Assembly: GCF_907164915.1 (NCBI RefSeq)
Contig: NC_061868.1
Span: forward strand, 31,276,439-31,340,438
Origin: Impatiens glandulifera
Taxonomy: Eukaryota > Streptophyta > Magnoliopsida > Ericales > Balsaminaceae
DNA: 64,000 bases
Direction: 5' to 3'
Shown: positions 47,448 through 58,960 of the stretch, piece after piece
Position numbering within the stretch: the first letter of the stretch is position 1
How the letters are laid out: each line of letters starts with the position of its first letter
Position numbers and translations under genes: made by a program
The notes under the pieces: generated by a model
Seen by the model: the letters and a program-made list of their open reading frames with translations, nothing else
Database searches by the model: none
What the model was told of the DNA's origin: nothing

Positions 47448-48048
47448 TTGGACTCATCAATGATGACAGTAACTATACTATTGGCTCATTTCTTTCTGGC
47501 CTCGGCAGATAACAAATCATCCTTTAAAATCTTGGAGGTAGCCTACCGTCTACGTAGAGGAAACAAAGACCCCTCATGTCTCATCCTAGCAGAAACACTA
47601 AAGGGATTAAATGAATTATTTATATCCCCACCATGAACAAAAGTGGCTCACCTCTAATACTGTATATATGGCTTCTCGATAAACTCGAACGCTTCCCACT
47701 AACGGTCCTTGGTGACTCCATGAGTCCTACTATCCAATATCGAAGGATGAGAAAAGCCATACATGAGTCTCTCATACAAATGATGATTCTGTTAGAGAAT
47801 TGCTCACATGGTACCCTATCAAGAAAATAGCCTAAATGATGGACGACGAACCAATGATTTCACTCATGTGTTTGGAATGGGTCACTTCTTATTACACTCA
47901 CAATCTCTTCAAACAGTTTAGTCGTGATGTTATGCCCCCTTATACGGGAAATGCTATTTCCATTGATAGGCCAATAAACTACAAGTCTTACATTGGCTAT
48001 CTCGAAAAATGGAACAATGCCTCAAAAATGGGAATCTCAAAAGAGTGA
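47448..48048 (+). pseudogene. Broken ORF upstream of gag, weakly plant-mobile-domain-like
   Basis: Three successive frames (47448-47636, 47633-47830, 47836-48048) overlap or adjoin and read like one protein broken by two frameshifts or stops. Segments such as SGSPLILYIWLLDKLERFP and YYTHNLFKQFSRDVMPP resemble the plant mobile domain pattern (GGPLxLLQxWLxEH...P and YxPHRVxRQFGxxQxxP). Ogre/Tat elements are known to carry an extra ORF upstream of gag, and this one is in that position after LTR C. The match is by eye and weak. A remnant of a host PMD gene is the alternative. Confidence 0.4.
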
Positions 48049-48441
48049 TGAAATTACCTAATGGATATCATCGATGAATAAAAGCGAATCAAGAAGAATG
48101 AAGAAGATGAAAACTCAAGCGTAGGAACAGGCTATAGTAGGACCTAAAACCTACAGCCTTCGTTGTTGTTTTTCCTTTATAGATCTCTATGTAATATAAC
48201 TAAGAGAGATGCGTGTATATAACAAACTATCGACTATTTTGTAAAATCGTGTATATTCTACAAGATGATCGGAAAAGATATATCTATTCTCTAGGATTCA
48301 TTTACATGCATATGCATTGTATTATACTTACAATAAACATGCAAACCTTCATTTTTTCTTCAATCGCAGTCAACGACTATGAACGGTCATTATGGCCTTA
48401 AGAAATATAGATTCAGAAATTAGACGCTTTATACACCGTGA

Positions 48442-48609
48442 AATGGCTGAAGAAACTCAGATGCCTGAAATAGTCTCCACGACTGAATTTAAGGAAATGA
48501 AGGAAACTCTCTAGTATATGATGGAACAATTCACGTTGATCATTAGTTCTAACATGCCTTCTTTTCCCCTTATTAACCCCAATCCTACTAGTCATCGAAC
48601 TCAAGAATA
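48442..48609 (+). pseudogene. Gag-like N-terminal fragment
   Basis: MAEETQMPEIVSTTEFKEMK, a stop two codons further on, then YMMEQFTLIISSNMP. Short acidic/Met-rich starts of this type are seen at the beginning of gypsy gag proteins. It lies downstream of the PMD-like ORF, consistent with the order ORF1-gag. The sequence is lost at the TA microsatellite at about 48629-48651. Confidence 0.35.
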
Positions 48610-48627
48610 AGTTTCATATTAAGAAGA

Positions 48628-48659
<32 letters not shown>

Positions 48660-49180
48660 AACGATTTCCTTATGAGCTACTCGAACAACAAATATAAAGC
48701 TCGAGTTCGATTTTATAACCGAACTAAAGCTCGAGTTCAATTATAAATACTCACAAATAGTCTAGCAGTAAAGAATTCCCAATACATCTTTAACCAAAAT
48801 TCTCATATATTTTCAACTTTCAGTTCTAATGACATAGTTATCTTTCTGAATACCTAATCAAAGCTTCTCTTCAGAGTAGCTAAAATCAAATTATTTAAAT
48901 TACTCCATTAAATCTCTAAAAATATATAAAGTTCTTAATTTAAATATAACCAAAATTCTCAACACTGATTTGAACATATGTTCCTTGTCTCCTCATCGTC
49001 AAACTATGTCTAGTTGAAAATTACACCACTTTAACTATAAATGTACATTAATTTTTACTATTATAATTTTCAAAAAAGATTTATCACAAATAAAGATATA
49101 ATATCTTATAACGTTTTATCATACATCATTATTTTCACAGTTTCAACAAGATAATGGAAACAAAAGACATAAGTACATGA
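48610..49180. other. AT-rich intergenic DNA, 3' flank of XTH
   Basis: Contains a TA run (about 48629-48651) and AT-rich DNA. No coding feature. The part next to 49181 should hold the XTH 3' UTR. Confidence 0.5.
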
Positions 49181-50194
49181 TCATGGGCCAGAAACATAGC
49201 ACTCTTGAGGAAGACCTTGGGGGAATCGTTGATAATCTGTGCAATAGTTATAGATCATGAAGTTGTTTTGTACCGATTCCATCTTTTCTCTACTCTGAAT
49301 GTCCAATACTTCAGAGAACCAGTTCTTTGTAGCCATCCATGATCCACATGAGTTATAACCCCCAGACAAAACACATGCATCAGAGCTGAAATTCCTGTAG
49401 CTAGTGATGAATGGAGCTTTACTCCAGTCTGTCTTCACCTGACCCCCTCTTGTAGCCCAATCATCAGCATTCCAAATGCTCGAGTATAATCTCATTGGTT
49501 GACTCTTAGGAAATGGTATCCCTTTGAACTCCATGTTTTTGAATTCCCTCACAGCAATATCGTCCACAGAGAAACTGAAATAAAATACAAAAAGAGTATA
49601 GTACTTGTGGGTGTTCTATTCCTTGTGGGATAAATATGGATTTTATACTTTTATCACTTACATAATGGTCTTGGGATTCCAAAGGATTGAATATTTATGG
49701 AAATCAGTAGTGGGATCAAACCACAAGTGAAATTGTTGCTCTCTATCACCTTTTCCTTGACAGTATACATTTGTGTGCATAGTGTAAGGATCACCACTTA
49801 CATTACCCAAGAACTCAAAATCCACCTCGTCCCATGAGGTACCTTCTGACTTCAACTAAACAAAATAAAGGAACAAGTTTATAATTTATTTATGAGAAAC
49901 ATAATTTATAATAGAAGAACTCACGTAGTAGGCTGTAACAGTTCCTGCAGAATCTCCAGGAACAAGTTTAATCTGCATATCGATTTTCCCATAAAGGAAT
50001 TCTGACTTGGATTGGAATCCTGAACCTGTGACACTGTCAAGTGTGAGAGTCACTGTCTCACCATTATCAAGATATTTGGCGTGATCGTTTCCCCATATTA
50101 TGTCAAATTCGTCATTGAATTTATTAGCAAAGGAAACAGCTGTGGTCATGAGAAAGCATAGAGCAAGAGTAGTGAAAGTTGATGGAGATGCCAT
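49181..50194 (-). CDS. XTH: Xyloglucan endotransglucosylase/hydrolase (XTH), GH16
   Basis: Secreted cell-wall enzyme that cuts and rejoins xyloglucan chains during wall loosening and assembly. Exons on the reverse strand: 50194-49925, 49855-49662 and 49574-49181, with short GT-AG introns (69 and 87 bp) in consistent phase; 285 aa, normal for the family. N-terminal signal peptide of about 23 aa ([14 protein letters not shown]). The GH16 active-site motif reads DEVDFEFLG (residues 99-107) against the usual DEIDFEFLG, with both catalytic Glu (E100, E104) and D102 intact. The N-glycosylation site NVS directly follows. The C-terminal XET_C domain contains paired Cys ([26 protein letters not shown]). 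Nothing suggests loss of function. Confidence 0.95.
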
Positions 50195-50270
50195 TTGGAG
50201 ATGTGAATATGGAATTGGAAACTGATAGATATATGTATATGTATATATACTAGGGAAAGATGTATTAGAG
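50195..50270 (-). promoter_or_regulatory. XTH proximal promoter
   Basis: TATATATGTATATGTATATATA on the plus strand (about 50228-50249) gives a TATATATAC-type TATA box on the reverse strand, roughly 35-55 nt upstream of the start codon. Either a short 5' UTR or a TATA located further upstream is possible. Confidence 0.4.
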
Positions 50271-51059
50271 GATATGTGTTGAAGGGTTGGTGTGGCAAGT
50301 GGCTTTGAAATGGGTTGACAGGTATGGTGTTGAGCATTGGGTTAGAGAGGATTAATACTAGGGAATTTGGATGTTTGTCTTATTTTGCCGACTCGACTTG
50401 ATTGATTAACAGTCATAAGTTTAGAAAGACACTTGGCTCATGAGCTTTTTGGCATATGTATGTAATGTAAGAGAGAACTGAAACCGACCAGGAGCTCTTT
50501 GCATGAAAAAAAGGAAAAATAAATTGGAAGAGATCGATAACTTAAAAGAGATAAGGAGATAGACACAAACTTGTCGGTTCTTGGAATATTTTTGAAGTCA
50601 TTTATCATCATCTCACCGAATGAAGGAAAAAGGAGGGTGGTCCCATTTTTTTGTTTGTGACTATTTGTTTTTTTAATGAACACCCATATCATATTTATCT
50701 ACTACTTTAGTTTACTACTTTAGTTGTTAAATTAACTCATGTACTAAAATAGGTCATAGTAGAATGCCATCTCTAATATAGGTGTGTTGTAATACATGAA
50801 CTACATTCATATAAAACAAAATTAGAAGAAAAATATATATATTTCACCACTACTTCCCCTTTCTATCTCATTTCCTTTCATCAATTCAACTTCTGCTTCT
50901 AAGAGAAGAAACAAATCTTGGTTTTAACTTTTCCTTTAATTCTATTTGTGTCTACACCAGTTAACTTAAGACATTAGACTTTATATAAAACCAATGCATA
51001 TTGTCTGTTAGTAAGCTACTGAAATGACAAATGTGAAAAATAACAAATTAAGTTATGTA
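50271..51059. other. Intergenic DNA upstream of XTH
   Basis: No gene was recognised. The 84-codon minus frame at 50438-50692 has no domain. Confidence 0.5.
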
Positions 51060-51238
51060 GAGTGTAGACCCCCCAAGATGTTGATATCCCAGCTCTGAAG
51101 TCTTGGGTTCAAGCACGTCAGGTAGCAAGTTCTACTCGCCTGGTTAATGGGTTAAGTATGTTTACGCTACGTGTTCTTAATACACATAGATTAGTCGCAC
51201 TCCAAAGGATAAACAGAACACAACGTTCTTATAAAAAA
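51060..51238 (+). mobile_element. tRNA-derived SINE, copy 2
   Basis: Same family as 41960-42131, opposite orientation. It has GTCTTGGGTTCAAGCAC (B-box-like), CGCCTGGTTAATGGGTTAAG, ATTAGTCGCACTCCAAAGGA, AACGTTCTTATAAAAAA and an A-rich end at about 51238. It has diverged from copy 1 at many CpG-like positions. Confidence 0.75.
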
Positions 51239-51439
51239 CATCAGACCTCTCAAACCAACCCTCTTTTTCACACCCACCTCGTCCCAGGATGCTATCTCAG
51301 AGCGAAGATTTGGGCATTTTCAGATAAGACTATTTCTTTTTGACGATTATGATTGTTCATATTCATTTATCTACAAATTCAATTCAGACTAGATTAGGCA
51401 TATTGGTCAATTCAATGATAGATCGGGGTACCCTTACAA

Positions 51440-51462
51440 CTTTCTTGACGACTCTGCTGGGG
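51440..51462 (+). promoter_or_regulatory. Orphan primer-binding site (tRNA-Arg type)
   Basis: ACTTTCTTGACGACTCTGC followed by TGGGG, preceded by TTACA. It matches the site after LTR C and the tRNA-Arg complement of Tat/Ogre elements. The 190 bp before it, back to the SINE, may be the end of a different LTR. What follows after about 51550 is copia, so the gypsy element has been reduced to this junction. Confidence 0.55.
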
Positions 51463-51549
51463 TTAAACTTGTTATTTTAAAATGAATGAAATAAACAAAA
51501 CTCTAGCTGTTTATAATTGTTATTTATAACATTCCACTCTCACAATATA

Positions 51550-52547
51550 AAGAAGCATCAAGGACATATGGTGGTGGTGTTTTTATATGTGGATGACATA
51601 ATCTTGACGGGCAATAACTATGATGGGTTGTTCGGCTATAAGATGAGCTCTTACTTCGTTTTGAGATGAAGAAGCTTGGTGAACTTGGAACTTTCTTGGT
51701 CTACAAATTGAAAATTTCGATAAAGGTTTGTTTGTATCGCAGATCAACTATGCAAAGAAGTTGGTAGATAAATTTGGTATGACAGATGGAAAAATAGTTA
51801 TACTCCTCTCGACGTAAATCACAGACTGAGTCGAGATGAAGGAACATGTCTACCAAATCTTTGTATGTATCATGATCTCGTGGGAGTCTGATTTATCTTA
51901 CTATAATAAGGTCTAACATTGTTTATGCAGTTGAAGTGGTGAGTCGATACATGCATGGGCCAAGAAACCACACCTCGAGGAAGCGAAGAAAATTTTAAAG
52001 TATATTAACACCACACTAGATATAGATATACTCTATGAGAAAGATTCAAAATTTATCTTCAAGGATTTGCGGATGCTGACTTTACTAGAGATCGAGACAA
52101 TCGAAGGTCCACGTGTGGGTTTTTTTCTTTGTGAAAATACTAGCATATCTTGGAGTAGTGGGAAACAAGGATCGGTATCCTTGTCTACGACAAAAGCGAA
52201 ATACAAAGCATCAGCTCACGCATGACGCAACACAGGAGTGCATATGACTTCGTAGACTCTTGGAGGATCTTCATGTCAAGTTTGATCAATCAGTTCCTAT
52301 CAATGAAGATAATTTGAGTGCTATTAAATTGACTTCAAATCTTGTGTTTCATGCGAGAACAAAACATATTGAGTTGGAGCATCACTTTATTCGTGAAAAA
52401 GTACTAGAAGGAATCATTGAGATGGTTGCATTAAGGAGTGAAAACAATTTTACTGATATCTTCACAAAAGCACTTCTTAAATATCCTTTCAAAAATCTAC
52501 AATATAAGTTGGGACTAGTTCATCGGACATCACCACTTCAAAGGGGG
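51550..52547 (+). pseudogene. Ty1/copia RT-RNase H remnant
   Basis: The plus strand shows LYVDDIILTGN (51580-51613), with the RT catalytic YVDD, a decayed RT/connection region, ISWSSGKQG (52148-52175), and an open RNase H/pol end at 52260-52553 (ARTKHIELEHHFIREKVLEG, FTDIFTKAL). A perfect polypurine tract, CAAAGGGGG, ends at 52547, next to the LTR. Multiple stops and frameshifts; gag, protease and integrase are missing. Confidence 0.9.
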
Positions 52548-52800
52548 TGTTAGAAATTAAAGTAATAATAATAATAAATGTGTATTTTTGTTATTCAAGA
52601 TACTCTTGGATTATCCAAACATCTTGGAATTATCTCTAGTTAACAAAACTTTTCAAGTCTTTTATTTATTATCTAAGTTTTTTGTTACTTTATATAAGTT
52701 ATAATCTTGTTCTTATTTCAAGTTCAATAGAAAAAAAAATTCAAGAAATTTATTACATTAATAAGTTTTTTCATGATTAGTCTTGACAGTGACTTCGTTA
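52548..52800 (+). mobile_element. 3' LTR (start) of the copia remnant
   Basis: Begins TGTTAGAAATT directly after the PPT. It includes TATATAAGTTATAATC (about 52689-52704) as a TATA-like element and A-rich DNA beyond. The CA end could not be fixed, so the right coordinate is approximate. Confidence 0.55.
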
Positions 52801-54639
52801 TAATCAGTTTGTTTACATATTTTTTATTATTCTTTATATTCAACCAATCATTTACCCTCTATTTACTAAATATAAGTATATTAGTTTCATCTAATTTTAC
52901 CACATTGAATATCTACTTAAAAACAACCTTTTATCCATACTCAAAATTATATTTTGTATGTCAGACCATACATGCCTTAATTTCTTCAAACCAAGCAGCC
53001 CTAGTTAGCTTACTTCAAACAAAACAACCCTTATAAAATAATTAAGTTGTTCCTTGCACTAAAACAATAAATAATCTCTGAAACTACTAAAACCAAAAAA
53101 AATCAAAACCCAATAGAATCCAAACTCTTACTATTTTTCAGCCTTATCCAGTTGATAGGTAACGACAAAAAGATTTGAGTCGGTTTTTGGTAGAGAATTG
53201 TAAACTTGCCACTTTTTAAATGTATTTTATTCACTTTCTATAATTAGTTTATGTGAAGTAGTCTTATGGGTATCAGATAAGCTAATCAATATTATGAAGT
53301 CATAAAACTTCAGTAAATTTTCCTTACTTTATTATCTAACTTTGTATATAAGTATAATTTATTTGTTTGCTTAATTTGATAGTTGAAAAGTTATTTATTT
53401 TGTAAGAAAATATGTTTATGACATACATTGAGATTCTTCTCAATTCTTTAATGTCTTTCTTCTTTAAGTAATTTTGTTAGAAATTTTATTATTTATTAAA
53501 TTTATATTTGGTCAAACTGGGAAAGTATTATTATGTACCTAGACATCAAAATATATATATATATATATATATATTAGCAAATATTGATTATCATTAAATA
53601 AATGAAATTTATGAATAAACTTAAATCACGATATAATTCTACTACACAAAAATATAATTTATTATAATATAATTGTTATTGTTATCAAAAACAAATATAA
53701 ATATTGTTTATCATTATTTGGTGGATCCAATTTATGTCATTATTTTTTATTGAATATTTCAGTCATTACATGAAATATAGTATTTTCGATGTATCTTTGT
53801 ATCATCGGAGAGTTAAGTAAGGATAACCGTATATTGATGCTCGCACGAATTTATACACTGATGTTGATGTGACATCACATCGCAATGTGCTTTGTGGTTT
53901 ATAAAATTCTTATTTATGTTTATTTATATCTAACTTTAATACACATTCAACCAATTATTTATTTATTTGATGTTGAATTTTTATTAATGAATACTTAATT
54001 ATTGACTCTTTAGAACACTTATAATGAATAATATAATATTTTTTTGATTATTGAATTTGATTAGTCTCTATAAACAATGTTTTAGAAAAAATAAATTATG
54101 AAACCTCTATTATTACTGGCTCATATTTATCCCATGTCAGCGCATATTTATATAACAGAAAAGTTCTTTATCGATGCATATTATTTCATACTAGATCATA
54201 TTTATTTATTATTGGCGTAAATATATGCGTTGACCTAGAATTTTGTCGACTTCACTTTTACTTACACTAATTGATTCACAGATAAACTTTTTAGTTGCAC
54301 TTATATGTCGAAAAACTCTGTTTTATGTGTTGGTAAAAAACAATTATATTGTAGTGTGGCTGTAAATATTCTAAAACATCCATGGTTGAGTTATCAAATT
54401 GCCTGAAGAATTGAAATTTTTCATCCCAAAACCTAGTAAGTTCAATAGACAAATTGACAAATTGTTATATCTAAGCTACATTAGACCTCATATTACATAT
54501 GTTGTTGTGCAACAAATTTCTCAATTCACGAATACACCTACTTTGTGCCATTGAGAAGTTGCGCCTCTCATTGTAAAGTATCTGAAAAGTATCGTTTCTA
54601 CTAGTATTTTTTATCTATTTGATAATGAGATCATGTTCA
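52801..54639. other. AT-rich intergenic DNA
   Basis: No gene was recognised. Contains a TA microsatellite at about 53551-53574. Confidence 0.5.
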
Positions 54640-54689
54640 GATTGGCAATCTTGTTCAATTATTAGAAAATCACTTCCATGCTATTGCAT

Positions 54690-55085
54690 TAATCTTGGTA
54701 ACTCCACTCTCTATTGGAAAACTAAGGAACATTGTGTCGACAAAGGCCGAATATAGAAGCTCAACTAACATAGTTTGTCATATGACTCATATTCTATGGA
54801 TCTCATATTTGTTCAAGTATTTCAACATTGCCTTGCATGTTCTAATTACATTAAATTGTGACAATCAAGATGCCTTTCACATTTTAAAAAAAATGCAGTA
54901 AACAAAGTACATTGATATTGATTGTCATGTTAAAAATTTATGCTTAACTGGTTTCATTAAACTAACTTATGTTAGTATCAAAAATCAAATTGCAGATATT
55001 TTCTCTATAAAACACTTGATTATCCAATCTTTGAGCATCTCATCTCAAAATTATTTATCCCATATGTCCATCTTGAAGGGGATAT
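54690..55085 (+). pseudogene. Ty1/copia RNase H remnant
   Basis: STKAEYRSSTNIVCHMTHILW (54740-54800; first 20 residues most telling), then LNCDNQDAFHI (54855-54885), YIDIDCHVKNLCLTGFIK and QIADIFSIKHL. This follows the copia RNase H and pol end (STEAEYRxxxxxxxExxW, CDNQAAxxI, TKHIEIDCHxxR, LADIxTKxL). A PPT-like GAAGGGGAT at 55075-55083 precedes a possible LTR (TATTGAAATAAG). RT and everything upstream is gone. Confidence 0.85.
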
Positions 55086-55999
55086 TGAAATAAGTTTTTG
55101 TCATACTTTCCTATTTCAAATTATACTAATAATCTGTTTTATTTTATACATTTCCAAAAGTTTAGTTATATTTGGATAGATGTATATATAGAATATAAGA
55201 ACTGAATTGTATCAGCAATATTTTAGTTTGCATTGTCATATGTAAACACATTAATCGGGTAGTTAAACCCTAATCATATGAGATATAAAGAAATAGATTT
55301 TCTGTTCAATTGATCAAGTAGTACTTTTCTAGGAAATTAGTCATCTAGATAATGTAGTCTAAACCAAAGGAGGGCATATCAAGGACTCTTGAAAAGCCTC
55401 AGGTGACTAAAAAAAACTAAAATTACATAAGAATCTTTAACAAATCAAATAATTGACACACAAACTATTACCCTTTTAATGTGTAAACGCTAACAACTTC
55501 AGCCGACCATAACTAACTCCAACTTAGTAAATGGTAACAACTTTCTTTACGGATCCCACATTAGATAAACGTTTAATATTTGTGCAGCATTCATCGACCA
55601 ATAGCCTAGAGAAGCTCCACCGGCAATTGTCCTTGGAAACAAATTATAATCATTGTCTCGAGATTTTGTTGAACGTTAGAGCCATCCACCAATGGTTAAT
55701 CCAGCTATGAAGCTCAATGTGCTCACAAACACGCTTATCATTCATACCATGTCGGAATATATATAAAATGTGGAAAAACACACTATGTCCAATATTTCAA
55801 TCCTAATGTATTGGGTATTACATTCAACAAGGAAGTGAATTTATACAATAAGAAAGAAAAACAATGAAATGAATCTAACTAATAAAACTGACAGTAACTA
55901 ACTCCGACTAATAAGTAACCGCTAACGACACTAAGAGGGCTGTTTGAATCTTAATTTATCTAAAACAAGAGGCTTTGAACCCGACAAAATAAGCATTAA
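55086..55999. other. Intergenic DNA / possible copia LTR, 3' flank of the myosin-binding gene
   Basis: The first few hundred bases may be the LTR of the preceding copia remnant (TATATATAGAATATAAG near 55182). No coding feature was seen. Confidence 0.4.
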
Positions 56000-58450
56000 T
56001 CAGGAAGGAGTTGATGGATCATTTGTATTCTCGGATAAAGAAGACGATGACTGTCTGAGTTCTCTTAGATGTTGAGCAACCTCCCTAAGAAGTTCTGTTC
56101 CTTCACCAGTACCTCTTTGAAGTGTCATTGTGGCATGCTTTATGAATCCACTTTCTGCCTCCATGGCTCTCAATCTCTCCCTTAGAAGGGATACCTCTCT
56201 TTTAAGGACCACTTTGTTCTCCACACCTAAATACCCACAATATAAACATTCAAAACAAAGAACCTAGCCACAAATTTTCTACTCATTCATCATAATCTCT
56301 TAGTATGAAATTAATACCTTTATTGAGGTCATCTGCATTTGTCTCTGTGTAAGAGATAGGCTGGGGAGAATTTGGTTCATCTTCTTCTTCAATGGAAGAC
56401 AATTGCATGTTCTTTTCAAGAACTGTCAACATTCCCAGAAGTTGTGATCTTTCTTGTTCAAATTCCGTCAAAGATTCTTCAATTTTATCCTCTCCCCTTT
56501 CCTTTTCTTCCTGAAAACTAGAACCACTCTGTTCTTCAACATTATTCACCTGAAATCCTGTTACGGTGCTCTCACATTCAGACAATCTCTGACTCCCATT
56601 CGAAGAACGAGACCCAAACTCTTGATAATCGTCGTTAGCATCAACCTCACATTCATCGCTCCCAAGTTTTGGTATAATCCCATATCTCTCCCTATACGTG
56701 TCCACTTCCCCTTCCAAGATCTTAATTCTATCGTCTCTTTTCATCAACAAATCTTTCATAGTTTGAATTGCTTCTTGATCATACTCAGCCTGTTCTTCCA
56801 TCATCCTCTGATACTGAAGGGCTTCCATCTGAACAGCAGCTTTCTCAGCTTGAAGCCTCGTGATCATTGCCATGGCATTGTTTGCAGCTACAGCAGAGGC
56901 ACTTCTTTCTTCCTCTAATTCCGTGCAACAATCCACATATAACTTGCGGTCAATTAAGACTTGTTTCCTCAGCCGGCTTAACATTGAATCTCCTCCGTCG
57001 ACTGCTTCCATGTTCTTAGGATTAAGGTCGTTTGATTCTAGGACGGATTCTGATTTTTCAAGTGGGGATTTCTTCATTGATCTGTTGGCAAACCTTGGAC
57101 TTACTGATGTTGAATCTGTTAATGGGATCCCGAAGAACTTGTTTCCTTTTGAGTAAGTCGGTGTCTTGATGTCTTCGAACATGTCAACTGTTTTTTTGGA
57201 ATTCATCCAACATGTGGGTACATATGTATATGTTAGTAATTTTATACATTGTTATCATAATAAATAAAGATTAAGCTGTTATTTAGTGAACTATAAAGTG
57301 TAGGACTTAGTTATGATAAATACCATCTGGTTTTCATTTCTTTGTAGTGCTATTTACAATTCTACTCTTTTCTTGCAGCCTTACAGGTTCTCTTTATGAA
57401 TAGAAAGTTTGTATTGTCAGCTTATAAAATGTGTATCTAGGCTTCACACGATAGGATTCCAATGATATTTATGTAACCATTTCATCTTATATTATGCACA
57501 AGTTAGCAAAAAAACATGGTTATACGCAGCTTGAAAGACCTAAAGATCGTAGATCATCATAGAAATGGTGCCTCTGAGGCTCTAATTATAGATTAAGGAA
57601 ATGTTTCAGCAAATTTGGTATTACTTCAAGGTTCTAACATGATTGTTATGTTTAGTAAATTTTTCACCTATACAATTATAAAAAGTCAAACATTTGTATA
57701 GATAGCAAGTTATCTTAGTTGTTAATTAGAAAGATTGTAAATTTGTTACTTACATGGTTTATCCATACTTAAGCTGCCATAAGCATCCTGATAAGTAAGT
57801 TCAGTATCATTTTCAGGTGTCAACTTGACCTCATTCCTGAATGCAAGCATATGAGATCTTGGAGATGAAGGCACTTGATAGAAACTTCCATTGCTAGAAA
57901 AATTCCGATTCATTGTTTTCGAAGCAGTCCTTACTTTCCTGGGCTCCCCACAACAAGAACATCTCTGAACATCGGAATGAGTGGTGTCATCTTTCACATT
58001 CTTGACACTGAACCTGCTGTAATCGTTTTCCATGAAGGTATCAATGTCTTTATGAAGCGTTCCTGCAAGGGATCTGTAGGTGTCGGTGTCGGATTCTCTT
58101 TCCGACGAGAATGATAGTAGACAGGCTTCGCACATTGTTCGAATATCGGAGAGTTTTGTATGTAGGTGGCAATAGGCAAGAGAGGAGACCTTCTTTTTGT
58201 GGGATTCACAAATTGCATTGTTGTAGTAGGTATTGGAGTTTTTGTGGAAAATAACATGATCAATTCTGGTGCAAAGTAAACAAGGGAGTTGTAATTCGAA
58301 GAATTTGGCGAATTCATTGCAGAAAAAGGAGATGAATCCGTCGAGGAATAAGAGGATTATGAGGGTTAATTCAAGGGTTCCATAGATGACAAAATTTGGG
58401 AAGCTACCCAACTCATTTTCAATGAAATTTCTAAGGGAATGAACCGCCAT
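56000..58450 (-). CDS. Myosin-binding protein with GTD-binding (DUF593) domain
   Basis: Membrane-anchored receptor for class XI myosins of the MyoB/Floury1-like family, tethering vesicles or endomembranes to actin-based transport. Exons on the reverse strand: 58450-57754, 57187-56318 and 56226-56000, GT-AG with consistent phase, giving 597 aa. A hydrophobic transmembrane segment lies at about residues 19-44 (FVIYGTLELTLIILLFLDGF), followed by a Cys-rich region (LPCLLCTRID, CSCCGEPRK). The coiled-coil GTD-binding domain is at about 303-395 (LRKQVLIDRKLYVDCCTELE ... VDTYRERYG). Two further coiled-coil stretches include the C-terminal KREVSLLRERLRAMEAESGF. Shadow frames on the plus strand are spurious. 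Exon 2 begins after an A-rich acceptor (AAAAAAACAG). Confidence 0.92.
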
Positions 58451-58680
58451 CTTTCACAAAAGAGAGAAGAAGATTAGGATGAAGATGTGGAGGACAGATC
58501 ATGACCATGGTAGTCCCTGATCATGACCTCTCTCTCTCTTTCTCTCTGCTCTGAGTTAAGTTTTATCTTTTTCTCGTAAATCAGGAGAGGAGGAAGAGAG
58601 AGAAATCGTAAGGGAAATTCTCAGACAGGGCAAGGGAAAGAGAAAATGTTCTCACTTTTTGTTTCGTCTAATAATAGAGA
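58451..58680 (-). promoter_or_regulatory. 5' UTR / promoter of the myosin-binding gene
   Basis: CT-rich leader on the plus strand (CTCTCTCTCTTTCTCTCTG near 58531), with GATCATGACC repeated at 58496-58505 and 58520-58529. No TATA box was confidently assigned. Confidence 0.4.
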
Positions 58681-58799
58681 AGAGTCATGACTTATAGATA
58701 TGTGTACCTGAATTAACGGTCAGTCGTGAGACTCCAACAAACAAACAAAGTTTTAAGATTTAACAAGCTTTTTACAAGTTCTGAAATTATATTTTAAGG

Positions 58800-58960
58800 T
58801 AAGAAATCCTATGTTTTGCCCTCAATCATCAAATAAGCCCTTTAGTTCATGGATTGCTTAAATTTTGCTCTAACCATCAAATAAGCTGGCCCTTAATTTC
58901 AAGGATCTAAGTTTTGCTCCAATCGTCAAGTAAGCCCTAAGGTCCCTAGTACCTCATTGA
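58800..58960. repeat. Three-copy ~55-60-bp degenerate repeat
   Basis: Three units sharing TTTTGC(C/T)C(C/T), (A/T)CATCAAATAAGCCC and a TTTAGTTCATGGAT-like block, near 58815, 58867 and 58913. Upstream of the myosin-binding gene; function unknown. Confidence 0.65.

Noticed and set aside
56454..57156. 154- and 98-codon plus-strand ORFs
   Set aside because: Antisense shadows of exon 2 of the myosin-binding gene.
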